Assembly: GCF_004119455.1 (NCBI RefSeq)
Contig: NZ_NRQT01000002.1
Span: forward strand, 255,501 to 319,500
Origin: Chryseobacterium sp. CH25
GTDB taxonomy: Bacteria; Bacteroidota; Bacteroidia; Flavobacteriales; Weeksellaceae
Length of the DNA stretch: 64,000 nucleotides
Reading direction: 5' to 3'
The position numbers and the translations under genes are program-made. Below the pieces are notes generated by a model that was given only the letters and a program-made list of their open reading frames with translations, was not told the origin of the DNA and did not search any database. Below are positions 1-9,107 of this stretch, piece after piece; position 1 is the first letter of the stretch, and each line of letters opens with the position of its first letter.

Positions 1-882
1 TCAGCTTATATTCTCCTAATTTTTTATACTCTGCAAGGATTTTTTAATATCATCATCCGTGAAATTATGATGATCTCTGAATTTCAGATGGGTAACCCTT
101 TTCGAGAATTTAGCAAGATGTTCCAGAAGCGGTTTAGGGTTCGCAATTCCGGTAATTAATAAAATATCGTAATAGTTCAGGTTGTTATCCGGAAGCATTT
201 TATCTTTTCCGTATACGTTTTCGTCATAACCAATAGATGAAAAGAATACTTTTTGGTTATGAGAAGGTCTGATCCTTGAAATATAATATCTTTTGGTTTC
301 CTCTGTCAGTTCATCAGGGCATTTACTCACCATGATGATATCTGCTCTTTCAGCTCCGGCTCTGGATTCTCTGAGATCTCCGGCAGGAAGAAGATAGTCT
401 TTGAAGAATGGGTCGTTAAAATCGGTCATCAAAATATTGAATCCTGCTTTAATAGCACGGTGCTGCATGGCATCATCCAATATCAGGGCTTCAAGATCCA
501 TATCTTCGATCACTTTTTTGGCTCCGGGAACGCGTTCTTCAGAAACAGCGATCACAAAACGGTTTTTGAAACGTTCAAAAAGCTGCATCGCTTCATCCCC
601 TACAATTTTGTAGTTGCTGTCATAATTCGTTACCTCATAGCCTTTGGTAAGCCTTCCGTAGCCTCGTGACAGGACTCCGGTTCTGTAATGTTTGGATAAA
701 AACTGGGCAAGATACATCACCATGGGTGACTTTCCGCTTCCACCCACAGAAAGATTCCCGACATTAATAATCGGTGTCTTGAATTTCGTTGATTTAAAAA
801 TCCCCAAATCATACATTGTGTTTCGGATACCCGTTACCATATGATAAGCAAGGGAAAAAGGATAAAGGTACCATCTTTTCAT
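1..882 (-). CDS. lpxK: Tetraacyldisaccharide 4'-kinase LpxK, partial and frameshifted
   Basis: Phosphorylates the 4' position of the lipid A disaccharide at the inner membrane, the step that makes lipid IVA. The start is at 882. The P-loop GGSGKSP follows VGNLSV near residues 41-53, as is typical of LpxK, and the DDAMQH motif lies near residue 137. An in-frame stop at 16-18 ends the protein at 288 residues, whereas the family has about 340. Adding one T to the six-T run at 40-45 restores IKKILAEYKKLGEYKL, which stays open to the window edge. The gene therefore continues beyond base 1, and the stop is probably a one-base homopolymer error. Confidence 0.9.
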
Positions 883-963
883 ACGAATGCAAAAATAGGA
901 ATTTTCATAAGCAATGGAGTAATATTCTCAAAGACTTTTCAACAAATATTTGTTAAATTAAAG

Positions 964-971
964 TATTTTTG
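964..971 (+). promoter_or_regulatory. Promoter -7 element for truA
   Basis: TATTTTTG matches the Bacteroidetes -7 consensus TAnnTTTG. It lies just upstream of the TTG at 990 and overlaps an alternative TTG at 969, so 990 is the more likely translation start. Confidence 0.55.
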
Positions 972-989
972 CGGAGTTATAACAATACA

Positions 990-1721
990 TTGAGATACTT
1001 TATAGAATTTTCTTACAACGGAAAGAATTATTTTGGCTACCAGATACAGCCGGACGCTATTTCCGTGCAGGAAGAATTGGAAAAAGCACTTTCCACGATT
1101 TTAAGAGAAGAGATTAAGACAACGGGTGCCGGGAGAACAGATACCGGTGTTCATGCCAAAAAAATATTTGCACATTTTGATACGGCTCAGGAACTGAGCG
1201 ATGAACTTCCGCGCAGACTGAATAGTTTTCTTCCGCCAGATATTTCCATCCACAGAATTTTTAAGGTGAAAGATGACTTTCATGCCCGTTTTGATGCAAC
1301 ATACAGAACGTATGAATATTATATTTCATTATCGAAAAATCCGTTTACCCAGGAATCTGCGTGGCAACACTGGAAAAGATCTCTGGATATTGATAAAATG
1401 AACGAAGCCTGTAAAATTCTTTTTGAATATGAAGATTTTACAAGTTTTGCGAAATTGAAAACCGATAATAAAACGAACATTTGCAAAATGTATAAAGCAG
1501 AATGGGAACAGAATGGGACAGAACTTATGTTTACTGTTTCTGCCAACCGTTTTCTGAGAAATATGGTTCGTGCTATTGTAGGAACAATGGTAGAAATCGG
1601 GACTGGAAAATTGAAACCTGAGGATTTACGAAGAGTTATAGAGGATAAAAACCGTAATGCTGCCGGAACTTCTGCACCAGCTCATGGATTATATCTTGTG
1701 GATGTTGGCTACGAATTTTAA
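990..1721 (+). CDS. truA: tRNA pseudouridine(38-40) synthase TruA
   Basis: Converts uridines 38-40 of the tRNA anticodon arm to pseudouridine in the cytoplasm. The protein has 243 residues, a normal family length. The catalytic motif GAGRTDTGVHA places the nucleophilic Asp at residue 51, and the C-terminal half has the expected FLRNMVRAIVG motif. I chose the TTG start at 990 because it gives the usual N-terminus MRYFIEFSYNGKNY, and because the TAnnTTTG promoter element overlaps the alternative TTG at 969. A small membrane-protein gene follows after 22 bases and is probably co-transcribed. Confidence 0.95.
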   Translation: MRYFIEFSYNGKNYFGYQIQPDAISVQEELEKALSTILREEIKTTGAGRTDTGVHAKKIFAHFDTAQELSDELPRRLNSFLPPDISIHRIFKVKDDFHARFDATYRTYEYYISLSKNPFTQESAWQHWKRSLDIDKMNEACKILFEYEDFTSFAKLKTDNKTNICKMYKAEWEQNGTELMFTVSANRFLRNMVRAIVGTMVEIGTGKLKPEDLRRVIEDKNRNAAGTSAPAHGLYLVDVGYEF

Positions 1722-1743
1722 ATAAAAACTAAAAACTATAACC

Positions 1744-2097
1744 ATGTTATCCATCATTATTCTTATCGGAGCCTATCGGTATTTTGCACGGTTAGCTGAG
1801 AAATTCGGGAAAATAAAATGGAAGTTGGGGCTTTTGGGTGCAGGAATTTATCTGGGAGCTCAGATTATTTTAGGAGTGTCTTACGGAGTTTATTTAGCGT
1901 ATACAGACCCAGATGCTGTAAATAATATGAATCATATCGGCTTTTCTGCAGCTAATCTTGTAAGTTGGTTACTTTCTCTTCTTGCGGTATGGAGTGTTTA
2001 TCTGTTTCTGGAACAGAAATACATTAAAGAGAATCTGAAAAACCCATCCATAGAAATCCAGAAGATGGGTAAGAAATCAAAAGGCTCACAGAAATAA
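1744..2097 (+). CDS. Small integral membrane protein of unknown function
   Basis: A 117-residue protein that I cannot assign to a named family. It has hydrophobic stretches near residues 1-12, 28-52 and 68-88, with a basic, lysine-rich C-terminal tail (KKSKGSQK), which suggests an inner-membrane protein with a cytoplasmic tail. It starts 22 bases after truA and probably shares its transcript. Nothing in the sequence suggests a specific activity. Confidence 0.7.
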   Translation: MLSIIILIGAYRYFARLAEKFGKIKWKLGLLGAGIYLGAQIILGVSYGVYLAYTDPDAVNNMNHIGFSAANLVSWLLSLLAVWSVYLFLEQKYIKENLKNPSIEIQKMGKKSKGSQK

Positions 2098-2229
2098 AAA
2101 TTCGTTGTTCAAATAACCTCAGTAAAAACAAAGCTATCCACAAAAGATATTCATTCTGTAAATGATAGGTATCTTATATTTTCTATGGTGATTTGTAAAA
2201 GTTGTACAGGCTGGCAACTTATAAAATCT

Positions 2230-2237
2230 TATTTTTG
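2230..2237 (+). promoter_or_regulatory. Promoter -7 element for the ABC exporter
   Basis: TATTTTTG fits TAnnTTTG. It lies 34 bases before the ATG at 2272, and the ABC transporter gene has no other obvious promoter in the 174-base gap after the preceding gene. Confidence 0.5.
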
Positions 2238-2271
2238 CAGAGAATTTTAATTCTTTTCTTCAATTCGTATA

Positions 2272-4044
2272 ATGAAAAAACAAGATACCTGGGGAATTGT
2301 AAAAAGGCTGTTCTTTATTGGAATGAAATTTCGTTCCTGGTTCATCCTTACTTTAATCATCTCCGTCATACTTTCAATAGTTTCTACTTACAGGCCCTAT
2401 CTTACGATGGAAGTAGTAGATAACGATATCACAAAGCTACAGGACAAAGCCGTGATGATGAAGCATATCTATATCCTTGTAGGATTAGTATTTGCTGAAA
2501 CTGTCTTAAATTTTTTCCTGGTTTATTTTTCTAATTTTATTTCACAGAATGTAATTCGTGACATCCGTGAAAGATTATATTCCAAACTGATTTATTTTAA
2601 AACATCATTTTTTGATAAAACTCCAATCGGTCAGTTGGTAACCCGTGCTGTAGGAGATGTAGAAACCATTGCTACTGTTTATACAGATGGTTTCCTGATG
2701 GTTTTCGGAGATATTCTGAGAATTGTATTCGTTTTGGTGATGATGTTCAGCACGAATGTTCACCTGAGTTATATTACACTGGCAATTCTGCCTTTAATGG
2801 TTGTGATTACAAGATTCTTCCAGAAAAGACTGAAAAAAGCTTTTGGAGATGAGAGAAACTGGACAGCTACCCAAAATTCATTTGTACAGGAAAGGCTGGC
2901 AGGAATGTCAATCATCCAGGTGTTTAACAGACAGGAATCTGAGTTTAAGAAATTTGATGATATTAATATTACCCTGAAATCTGCATTGCTGAGAACTGTT
3001 TTCATTTTCTCATTGTTCTTTCCCGTAGTAGAGCTTATTTCCTCATTATTTATAGGGTTTATCCTGTTTTACGGGGGATATATTACCATCAGTGCAGGGG
3101 TCGTTATTGCATTTATCCAGTATATTTCAATGCTGATTCGTCCTTTAAGACAGATTGCAGACCGTTTTAACAATATTCAGAGAGGAATTGTAGGAGCAGA
3201 AAGGGTTTTGGGATTAATGGATGAAGACAATTCAATGGCGAACACAGGGACTGTGAAAAAAGATCATTTTGCGGGTAAAATTGAATTCCAGAAAGTACAT
3301 TTTGCTTATGATGAAAAACAGGAAGTGTTGAAAGGGATTGACTTTAAAGTAAATCCGGGAGAAACTGTTGCCATTGTTGGGGCAACGGGTGCCGGAAAAT
3401 CTACAATTATCAGTTTGATTACAAGACTTTATGATATCAATTCCGGAAATATTCTTATTGATGATGTTGATTTGAAGGATTATGAGCTTTATAATCTGAG
3501 AAGTCATATCGGAGTGGTATTGCAGGATGTATTCCTTTTCCACGGAAGTATTTTTGAAAACCTTGCTTTTGGGGATGACAGTATTACTCTTGAAAAAATA
3601 AAGGCGGGTGCTAAAGAAATTGAAGTAGATCAGTTTATTGAGCAGCTTCCGGGTGGATATGATTATGTAGTAAGCGAAAGAGGATCTTCTATTTCCTTAG
3701 GTCAAAGACAATTATTATCATTTTTGAGAGCTTATTTATCAGATCCAAAGATCCTGATCCTGGATGAAGCAACCTCTTCCATTGATCATGAAAGTGAAAA
3801 GCTGATTCAGAGAGCTACAGAAAAAATTACTAAAAATAGAACATCCATTATTATTGCCCACAGACTTTCCACTATTGAAAAAGCAGACAAAATTATTGTG
3901 ATGGAACACGGTAAAATTGTAGAAGAAGGAAAACATCTGGAACTTCTGGATAAAAATGGTTATTATGCTACTTTATACAAAGCACAGCTTAGACATGAAG
4001 TAGAACTGGAAGAAGAAAAAGAATCAAAACAAAAGATGTACTAA
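2272..4044 (+). CDS. ABC transporter, fused permease and ATPase (exporter half-transporter)
   Basis: A 590-residue type I ABC exporter half-transporter that dimerises in the inner membrane. Residues about 20-310 form the six-helix transmembrane domain and residues about 335-575 the nucleotide-binding domain. Visible motifs are Walker A GATGAGKST (about 370), the signature SLGQRQ (about 475), Walker B ILILDEAT (about 493) and the H-loop IIAHRLST (about 526). The architecture matches MsbA/MdlB/YheH-like exporters. It has no C39 peptidase domain, so it is not a bacteriocin-processing exporter. The substrate is unknown. Confidence 0.92.
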   Translation: MKKQDTWGIVKRLFFIGMKFRSWFILTLIISVILSIVSTYRPYLTMEVVDNDITKLQDKAVMMKHIYILVGLVFAETVLNFFLVYFSNFISQNVIRDIRERLYSKLIYFKTSFFDKTPIGQLVTRAVGDVETIATVYTDGFLMVFGDILRIVFVLVMMFSTNVHLSYITLAILPLMVVITRFFQKRLKKAFGDERNWTATQNSFVQERLAGMSIIQVFNRQESEFKKFDDINITLKSALLRTVFIFSLFFPVVELISSLFIGFILFYGGYITISAGVVIAFIQYISMLIRPLRQIADRFNNIQRGIVGAERVLGLMDEDNSMANTGTVKKDHFAGKIEFQKVHFAYDEKQEVLKGIDFKVNPGETVAIVGATGAGKSTIISLITRLYDINSGNILIDDVDLKDYELYNLRSHIGVVLQDVFLFHGSIFENLAFGDDSITLEKIKAGAKEIEVDQFIEQLPGGYDYVVSERGSSISLGQRQLLSFLRAYLSDPKILILDEATSSIDHESEKLIQRATEKITKNRTSIIIAHRLSTIEKADKIIVMEHGKIVEEGKHLELLDKNGYYATLYKAQLRHEVELEEEKESKQKMY

Positions 4045-4050
4045 ATAAAA

Positions 4051-4073
4051 AAAGAGAGCAATTAGCTCTCTTT
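4051..4073. terminator. Bidirectional intrinsic terminator
   Basis: AAAGAGAGC and GCTCTCTTT pair across the loop AATTA, with A residues on one side and T residues on the other. It sits between the convergent ABC exporter and M43 protease genes and can serve both. Confidence 0.85.
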
Positions 4074-4091
4074 TTTGTTTATTTCAGATAA

Positions 4092-5876
4092 TTAAAGTTT
4101 TAATTTCTTGGTCATTGCCTTTCCATCCTTTAGAACGACATTCACTGTGATGATGGTATTCTTTTGACTGATAGGAATTCTGAATTCTGAAGCATTGATT
4201 CCTGTTTTGTCAGCCAATAATTTTCCTGATGCATCATAAATATGGATTGAAGAAATTCTGGAATCACTCTTTACGTACACTGAACTTTCATCCTTGGTAA
4301 TAAAAGAATTATTCTTTGCAGCTACATCGTTTACTGACAACGAAGACTGAGATACGATGGTAACAGAATAATCTTCCACCTGTCCGTATTTTGGAGTATA
4401 ACATGATGTAATGGTAGTACCTGTCAAATCACCAATAACTCTCATCCTTAATGGTGTATTCAATACAGCATCTGATGGTGGAGTTACAGAAGCAGTAGCA
4501 AATGAACCGTTGGCTACGCCTGTCTGATTCAAAATAAGCTCTGTAGTTTCATTGAACTGCCCATCATTATTATAATCAATATATGCCTTTATAGCGTGGT
4601 TGTTGCTTGTTCCCGGAGCTACAGTGATTGTTGTTGCTGTGCTGTTAGGAATAGTGGTTTTGCTGGTTCCCAAACAATAACTTCCGGTAAAATTTTCATA
4701 GAAATTATTGATGGCCTGCTTATAATTGTTAGAAGAGTTATTGATACTTCCGAACTTTACTGTAGTAATTCCGATATTATATGATCCGGGATTACTTATT
4801 GAAGTCGGAGTACATGTACTGGTAAGAGAAACATTATTATTAGGAGTTGTATTGGCAGCAACCGGAGAGTTAATTAAGGATTGTCTGAATTTAAGAAGTT
4901 GTGCTGTTGCACGATCTGTCTGTCCCTGTGTAAACAAATCTCTGAAGCAGAATGTATAAGACATTACATTTCTTTCTCCACCAGCGTATACTAGGCTGGT
5001 ACATGGATTGATTTGTCCCGTTTGACAGTTTCTTGGAACAGAAGAGTGATAAAGACTTTTCATAGGTTCAGTGTCACATACCAAATCACCATTTATTGTA
5101 CAGTCGGTATTTACCGGACAGTCTCCTGTAGTTGCATTATATCCTTCGTGGGTGTGTCTTAAACCTAAAGCATGGCCAAACTCGTGAGCAAGCGTTTGCG
5201 CATTCACTGCCGAAGCGCTGGTTGCCATAAAAGAATAATCATTGCTTCCACCCGGATAGTAAGCATATCCATTCAAAGCTCCTGCGTTTGAAGTTAGTTT
5301 TTTAACAACATAGATATTGTAATATTTGCTGGTATCCCATTGCCCCAATGCCGTAATTTCTGTTGCCGGTACTGCATTGGTTGTATTGTCGTCATTTACC
5401 CCACCGCTTACATATTTTGGAAGGGCAGAGGCATCTATTCTATTGATACCGTTGGTAGGGTTACAGTTAGGATCTATCTTCGCAAATACAAATTTTACAG
5501 GCAGGGCAGAACTTGTAGCAGCCATTCCACTGGATGCATTTCCTGCAAAAACACCATTGGTATAGTTTACCCAGGCAATAATGTCAGCATCCGACTTATT
5601 ATTGACGTTTCCTATTGGGCTTCCGTCTCCTACAACGTGTACAACAATGGGAATTTCATATACCTGGTTCTGACCATTCTTTGCAGCCAGTTTTCCAGTT
5701 TTCATCATTTTGGATAATTCCAGGTTGAAGGCATCATCCTGAATTTTTTCATTTGGGAACTTGGCATAATGTTTTTTCATTAATTCATCAGTTCCACATT
5801 CTAAAAATTCTGTGTTTTGTGAATAAAAGCTAGAAGATAAGCTTACTGTAGCAAGCAGAAATAATAGTTTTTTCAA
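4092..5876 (-). CDS. Secreted M43-type (pappalysin-like) zinc metalloprotease with GEVED domain and T9SS tail
   Basis: A 594-residue extracellular protease. The N-terminus is a signal peptide (MKKLLFLLATVSL, cut near FYSQ). The catalytic zinc site HEFGHALGLRH lies near residue 230 and fits HExxHxxGxxH, with the downstream Met-turn NVMSYTFC. The region around residues 400-510 contains IDYNNDGQFN, which is typical of GEVED domains. The last 75 residues resemble a T9SS type A sorting domain and end in KKLKL. The start codon is TTG at 5874-5876; a TAnnTTTG element at 5909-5916 supports this start. It is probably an adhesin-like or nutrient-scavenging protease. Confidence 0.9.
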   Translation of the reverse strand: MKKLLFLLATVSLSSSFYSQNTEFLECGTDELMKKHYAKFPNEKIQDDAFNLELSKMMKTGKLAAKNGQNQVYEIPIVVHVVGDGSPIGNVNNKSDADIIAWVNYTNGVFAGNASSGMAATSSALPVKFVFAKIDPNCNPTNGINRIDASALPKYVSGGVNDDNTTNAVPATEITALGQWDTSKYYNIYVVKKLTSNAGALNGYAYYPGGSNDYSFMATSASAVNAQTLAHEFGHALGLRHTHEGYNATTGDCPVNTDCTINGDLVCDTEPMKSLYHSSVPRNCQTGQINPCTSLVYAGGERNVMSYTFCFRDLFTQGQTDRATAQLLKFRQSLINSPVAANTTPNNNVSLTSTCTPTSISNPGSYNIGITTVKFGSINNSSNNYKQAINNFYENFTGSYCLGTSKTTIPNSTATTITVAPGTSNNHAIKAYIDYNNDGQFNETTELILNQTGVANGSFATASVTPPSDAVLNTPLRMRVIGDLTGTTITSCYTPKYGQVEDYSVTIVSQSSLSVNDVAAKNNSFITKDESSVYVKSDSRISSIHIYDASGKLLADKTGINASEFRIPISQKNTIITVNVVLKDGKAMTKKLKL

Positions 5877-5908
5877 AGTTATTTATTTTAAGTGTTGTTT
5901 TTATCCGC

Positions 5909-5916
5909 CAAAAATA
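5909..5916 (-). promoter_or_regulatory. Promoter -7 element for the M43 protease
   Basis: Read on the minus strand this is TATTTTTG, a match to TAnnTTTG. It lies 33 bases upstream of the TTG start codon of the protease gene. Confidence 0.5.
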
Positions 5917-5934
5917 AATAAAAAACGGTACAGA

Positions 5935-6549
5935 TCAGTGCTTTTTAAAACTACAGAAAATAAAGTTCTGAGTGGTTTCAAATGGAGTAGTGTGGTCTTC
6001 AGTAATACATTGAATCTTTTCAAAATCTTTTTTAAAATTTTCAGAAAGCGATTCCTCATCATATTGCTGAATATCCAGTCCGCTGCATTTGGTAGGACCA
6101 TTTTTAGAAAAAGTTCCTAATACCAGATATCCAGTAATGTTTTTCGTTGCAATATCAATATATTTTGAGACCTGTTCCGGAGTAGTCAGGAAGTGGAAAG
6201 CTGCTCTGTCATGCCAGATGTCATAAGCTTCTGTAGGTTGAAAAGCGGTAATATCTGTAGCAATCCATTTTACTTTATCAGCTTTGTTACCCAATCTTTG
6301 TTTTGCTTTTTCCAAAGCTTTGGCAGAGATATCCAGTACTGTAATATTTTCATAGCCTTCTTCAAGCAGAAAATCAACCAGATTACTGTCTCCACCACCA
6401 ATATCTATGATTTTAGCCTCTTTTCCCAATCCGAAGGAATTAATAAAATCAAGTGAAGTCTGAGGCTTTTTCTGAGTCCAGCTTACCTGGTCCGGGTTTT
6501 TAGTTTCGTAAACATTTTCCCAGTGATTTTTATTTTCGGAAGAATTCAT
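5935..6549 (-). CDS. Class I SAM-dependent methyltransferase
   Basis: A 204-residue Rossmann-fold methyltransferase. Motif I is IIDIGGGDSNLVDFL (about residues 43-57), followed by the acidic residue after strand 2 (ITVLDIS) and the motif KWIATDIT. The substrate is not evident; related proteins are annotated as thiopurine/tellurite-type or generic methyltransferases. Its ATG overlaps the stop of the membrane-protein gene before it by one base (TAATG), so it is the last gene of the operon that starts at 8450. Confidence 0.85.
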   Translation of the reverse strand: MNSSENKNHWENVYETKNPDQVSWTQKKPQTSLDFINSFGLGKEAKIIDIGGGDSNLVDFLLEEGYENITVLDISAKALEKAKQRLGNKADKVKWIATDITAFQPTEAYDIWHDRAAFHFLTTPEQVSKYIDIATKNITGYLVLGTFSKNGPTKCSGLDIQQYDEESLSENFKKDFEKIQCITEDHTTPFETTQNFIFCSFKKH

Positions 6550-7139
6550 TAGTCTTTTAACTGATTATTTATTTCTTCAAATTTATTAATTAATCCGTCA
6601 ATTTTCCCCTGTTGTTTTTTTATTGTTTTGGGTCTTATATACAACCAGTTGAAGCCTATCCATATAAAAGTTGCAGCATACACTAAAATTGCAGAGACGG
6701 ATGACATTTTTGCTGCATATTCATACATGTAAAGACATATTCCCGAAAACAGCATAATGAAATAAAGGTTAAGCATGGTGGTCTGCATAAACTTCTGCTT
6801 ATACTTTACCAGATATAGATTTTGAAGGTATTCACTGTTGGATTTTGTATTGTCTATTCTATAAAAGATCATAAACATTCTGTTGTAAACCAACAGAAAA
6901 ATAACCATGGCAAGAATCACAAGTACAATCCCAATTTTGGTGCTCAGAAGCTGAGGCTGATACCGATACCATATAAAACCGATGCCCAGACTGGTTACAA
7001 TTAATAGGAGGTTGGTGAGGATCAGTTTACGGAGATTTTCATTTTTAAATTTTTTCAGCTTTTGAAGAAGCTCTTCTATATTGGGTTTGGGAGCTGTCTG
7101 TTGCTTCCAGATATTTTTAAAATCGATATTAGTATCCAT
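6549..7139 (-). CDS. Four-helix membrane protein next to an ECF sigma factor (possible anti-sigma factor)
   Basis: A 196-residue protein with a soluble N-terminus of about 38 residues followed by four hydrophobic segments near 38-58, 68-86, 117-137 and 146-165. Its start overlaps the sigma-factor gene by 11 bases. An ECF sigma gene followed directly by a membrane protein is the usual order for a sigma/anti-sigma pair, so the cytoplasmic N-terminus may bind the sigma factor. That role is inferred from context; I see no ZAS or DUF4974-type motif. Confidence 0.75.
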   Translation of the reverse strand: MDTNIDFKNIWKQQTAPKPNIEELLQKLKKFKNENLRKLILTNLLLIVTSLGIGFIWYRYQPQLLSTKIGIVLVILAMVIFLLVYNRMFMIFYRIDNTKSNSEYLQNLYLVKYKQKFMQTTMLNLYFIMLFSGICLYMYEYAAKMSSVSAILVYAATFIWIGFNWLYIRPKTIKKQQGKIDGLINKFEEINNQLKD

Positions 7140-7599
7140 TGTTTTTAAACTTTTGTGTTAATTTTTCTTTGATCCTGTGAATCTTTACCCGGATATTGGA
7201 TTCCGAGAGTCCTGTGATCTGGGCTATTTCTGCCTGTTTTACCTCTTCCAGCTCCAGGGAGATGATAATTCTATCCGTTTCCGGAAGCTCTGAAATATAT
7301 TGATAGAGCATCTGAATCTGAGGTTCCATAGATTCCTGTTTTTTCTCTTCCAGGTTAATGGGGAGATCTGTTTTGGAGAATCTTTTTTCCTTTTCAATCT
7401 GCCGGAGACAATTATTGGAAGCAATTCTGAAGATCCATGTTCCAATGCTGGATTCATTTCTGAATTTCGGAAGCTGTTGCCATACAATGATAAATGTTTC
7501 CTGAGCAAGATCCTGGGCAAGATCAGTATCATTTACATATCCCATGCACAGACGGAATATCTTTTGCCAGTAGAGTTCGTAAATATCCTCAAATACCAT
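7129..7599 (-). CDS. RNA polymerase ECF-type sigma factor
   Basis: A 156-residue sigma factor of the sigma-70 ECF group. Region 2 is visible as LAQDLAQETFIIVWQQL (about 27-43). Region 4 contains the helix-turn-helix AEIAQITGLSESNIRVKIHR (about 124-143). Region 3 is missing, as expected for ECF factors. It starts at the TAATG overlap with the hydrolase gene and overlaps the membrane-protein gene, so the four genes appear to be one translationally coupled unit. A possible autoregulated promoter lies upstream at 8486-8510. Confidence 0.93.
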   Translation of the reverse strand: MVFEDIYELYWQKIFRLCMGYVNDTDLAQDLAQETFIIVWQQLPKFRNESSIGTWIFRIASNNCLRQIEKEKRFSKTDLPINLEEKKQESMEPQIQMLYQYISELPETDRIIISLELEEVKQAEIAQITGLSESNIRVKIHRIKEKLTQKFKNNGY

Positions 7600-8450
7600 T
7601 ATTTCGAAGATAAAAAGTTATTAAGCTGATTAAAATACCATTCTTTATCATCATACATAATGAAATGTAATCCTTTCGTAGAATATTGAAGATTGGCATT
7701 TTTAAGATTGGCATACTGAGCTTCAATGGAAGGCTTCATAAATACAAAATAAGACTCCAGTAAAATCAGAGAAGGACATTGTATATTTTTAATCGTTTCT
7801 CTAAGATCGGTATTGGAGAAGTCACAGTACATTTTGGCAAATGTTTTTCTGTCAGATTTCATGCTCCAGTCAATCACTGTACTCTGCATAGAAGTTTCTG
7901 CGAGAAGACGTGGAATAGATTGGGTCTGCATTTGACGGAATTGTTCATCGGTCATTGCTGTCAATTTATTAATGGTTGATGAGCAGTCGTTATTTTCTTT
8001 AGACGTGAAGTTAGGATTAGAGAGAGCTGCCAGGCTAGGTAAAGTATCTACAATCACAATTTTACCTACCAGTTCAGGATAATCTGCAGCAATAGCCAAG
8101 GCAAGACCACCACCCATACTGTGTCCAATAATAACGGGCTTTTCAATTTTATTATTCTTTATATAAGCTGCAATTCCCTTTTCCCAATCTTTGAAGCTGG
8201 CATCAGCATCAGGTTTTGCCCCTGCAAACCCTGCCATGGTTAAGGTATAGCAGGTGAAATCTTTTTCAAACTTTGCAGTTGTTTCGTTCCATACATCTCC
8301 TGAAGAAGCAAATCCGGGAATCAGAATTAAAGACTGTTTTCCTTTTCCGGATTTTTTTACCTCAAACGGGTATGTTTTTTCCTGACCAAATATATTACAT
8401 ACCGCTGCAAAAAATAACATGATGATAAGAAGGAATGTGAATTTTTTCAT
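7599..8450 (-). CDS. Exported alpha/beta hydrolase
   Basis: A 283-residue hydrolase with an N-terminal signal peptide (MKKFTFLLIIMLFFAAVCNIFG). The nucleophile elbow GHSMGGG lies near residue 111, the oxyanion region LIPGFASSG near 41-50, and the catalytic His in GLHFIMYDD near 262. It is the first gene of the sigma-factor operon, so it may be involved in the cell-envelope stress that the sigma factor answers to; that is inference. The substrate is unknown. Confidence 0.88.
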   Translation of the reverse strand: MKKFTFLLIIMLFFAAVCNIFGQEKTYPFEVKKSGKGKQSLILIPGFASSGDVWNETTAKFEKDFTCYTLTMAGFAGAKPDADASFKDWEKGIAAYIKNNKIEKPVIIGHSMGGGLALAIAADYPELVGKIVIVDTLPSLAALSNPNFTSKENNDCSSTINKLTAMTDEQFRQMQTQSIPRLLAETSMQSTVIDWSMKSDRKTFAKMYCDFSNTDLRETIKNIQCPSLILLESYFVFMKPSIEAQYANLKNANLQYSTKGLHFIMYDDKEWYFNQLNNFLSSK

Positions 8451-8485
8451 GATTTCTAAAGTTTTAAGGTTTATTTGTCTTTTAG

Positions 8486-8510
8486 AGACGAGCCTTTTTA
8501 AAATGTTACA
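8486..8510 (-). promoter_or_regulatory. Possible ECF-sigma promoter (TGTAAC - 14 bases - CGTCT)
   Basis: On the minus strand TGTAAC (8505-8510) precedes CGTCT (8486-8490), about 35 bases before the hydrolase start. Many ECF promoters combine an AAC-type -35 box with a CGTC-type -10 box, and ECF operons are often autoregulated. The 14-base spacer is shorter than the usual 16, so the call is tentative. Confidence 0.35.
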
Positions 8511-8775
8511 CTATTTTTTGATTTTTTTAAAAAAATATTTTTCCTTCTTTGAAAACCTTTAGTATAAAGGAAAGAGTAGAATTAATTTTTTTTGTAATAA
8601 TTTTTGAACTAATTGTTTTTTTTGTAATTGATATGATAAAAATCATGAATCGTGCGATGTTTAGGGCGGTTGATTGATATTTCCTCTCTGATGCGTGATT
8701 AATGAGGGTTATTAAATGAATTATGTTTTGATTGTTTTGATGAATAAAATAAAAAAATAATAACTTAATGGTGTT
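8511..8775. other. AT-rich gene-free region
   Basis: Between the divergent hydrolase and small-protein genes. It is very AT-rich with several T runs of eight or more. I see no ORF, RNA gene or strong repeat in it. It presumably holds the upstream sequences of both promoters. Confidence 0.5.
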
Positions 8776-8783
8776 TATATTTG
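8776..8783 (+). promoter_or_regulatory. Promoter -7 element for the 71-residue protein
   Basis: TATATTTG matches TAnnTTTG about 100 bases before the ATG at 8885. This implies an unusually long leader of roughly 95 bases, which contains the hairpin at 8818-8841. Confidence 0.45.
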
Positions 8784-8817
8784 AAAAAATTATTAATTTT
8801 ATTGAAGGTTTAAGTCG

Positions 8818-8841
8818 CTACCCCGGGAAGTGATGGGGTAG
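8818..8841 (+). promoter_or_regulatory. GC-rich leader hairpin
   Basis: CTACCCC pairs with GGGGTAG across the ten-base loop GGGAAGTGAT. It is the only GC-rich element in several hundred AT-rich bases and lies in the predicted leader of the small-protein gene, 44 bases before its ATG. It is too short and lacks a T run to be a terminator, so a regulatory or stabilising role is possible. Confidence 0.5.
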
Positions 8842-8884
8842 GCAGACAAAAAAGGAATTTTTAACGAAAAACTAAAAAATATAA

Positions 8885-9100
8885 ATGAGCAGTAGTATCC
8901 AAGATGAATTTAAAGTCTTTAAAGACGAGTTGAAAAAACTTAATATTGAAGTACAGAAAGTAGTAAAAGTAGGAAATGGAAGTATGGATTTTCATGAAGT
9001 TTTCTACAAATCACCGCGATATGAAGAGGTGAAGACTGTGTATGTTCAGCGTCATAATCTGGACAATATCATAGAAAAATTTAAACAGGCTTATCACTAA
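8885..9100 (+). CDS. Conserved small cytoplasmic protein, unknown function
   Basis: A 71-residue charged protein without signal peptide or membrane segment. It is predicted to be mostly helical with a short strand-like middle (VYVQRHN). It has its own promoter, a structured leader and a strong terminator, so it is a stand-alone and probably well-expressed gene. I do not recognise a named family. Confidence 0.75.
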   Translation: MSSSIQDEFKVFKDELKKLNIEVQKVVKVGNGSMDFHEVFYKSPRYEEVKTVYVQRHNLDNIIEKFKQAYH

Positions 9101-9107
9101 AATATAA

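Noticed and set aside
2130..2140. DnaA box near 2.1 kb
   Set aside because: A single one-mismatch 9-mer without neighbours is expected by chance in AT-rich DNA.
2272..4044. Processing exporter for the double-glycine peptides
   Set aside because: The ABC protein has no C39 peptidase domain and lies 44 kb from the peptide genes.
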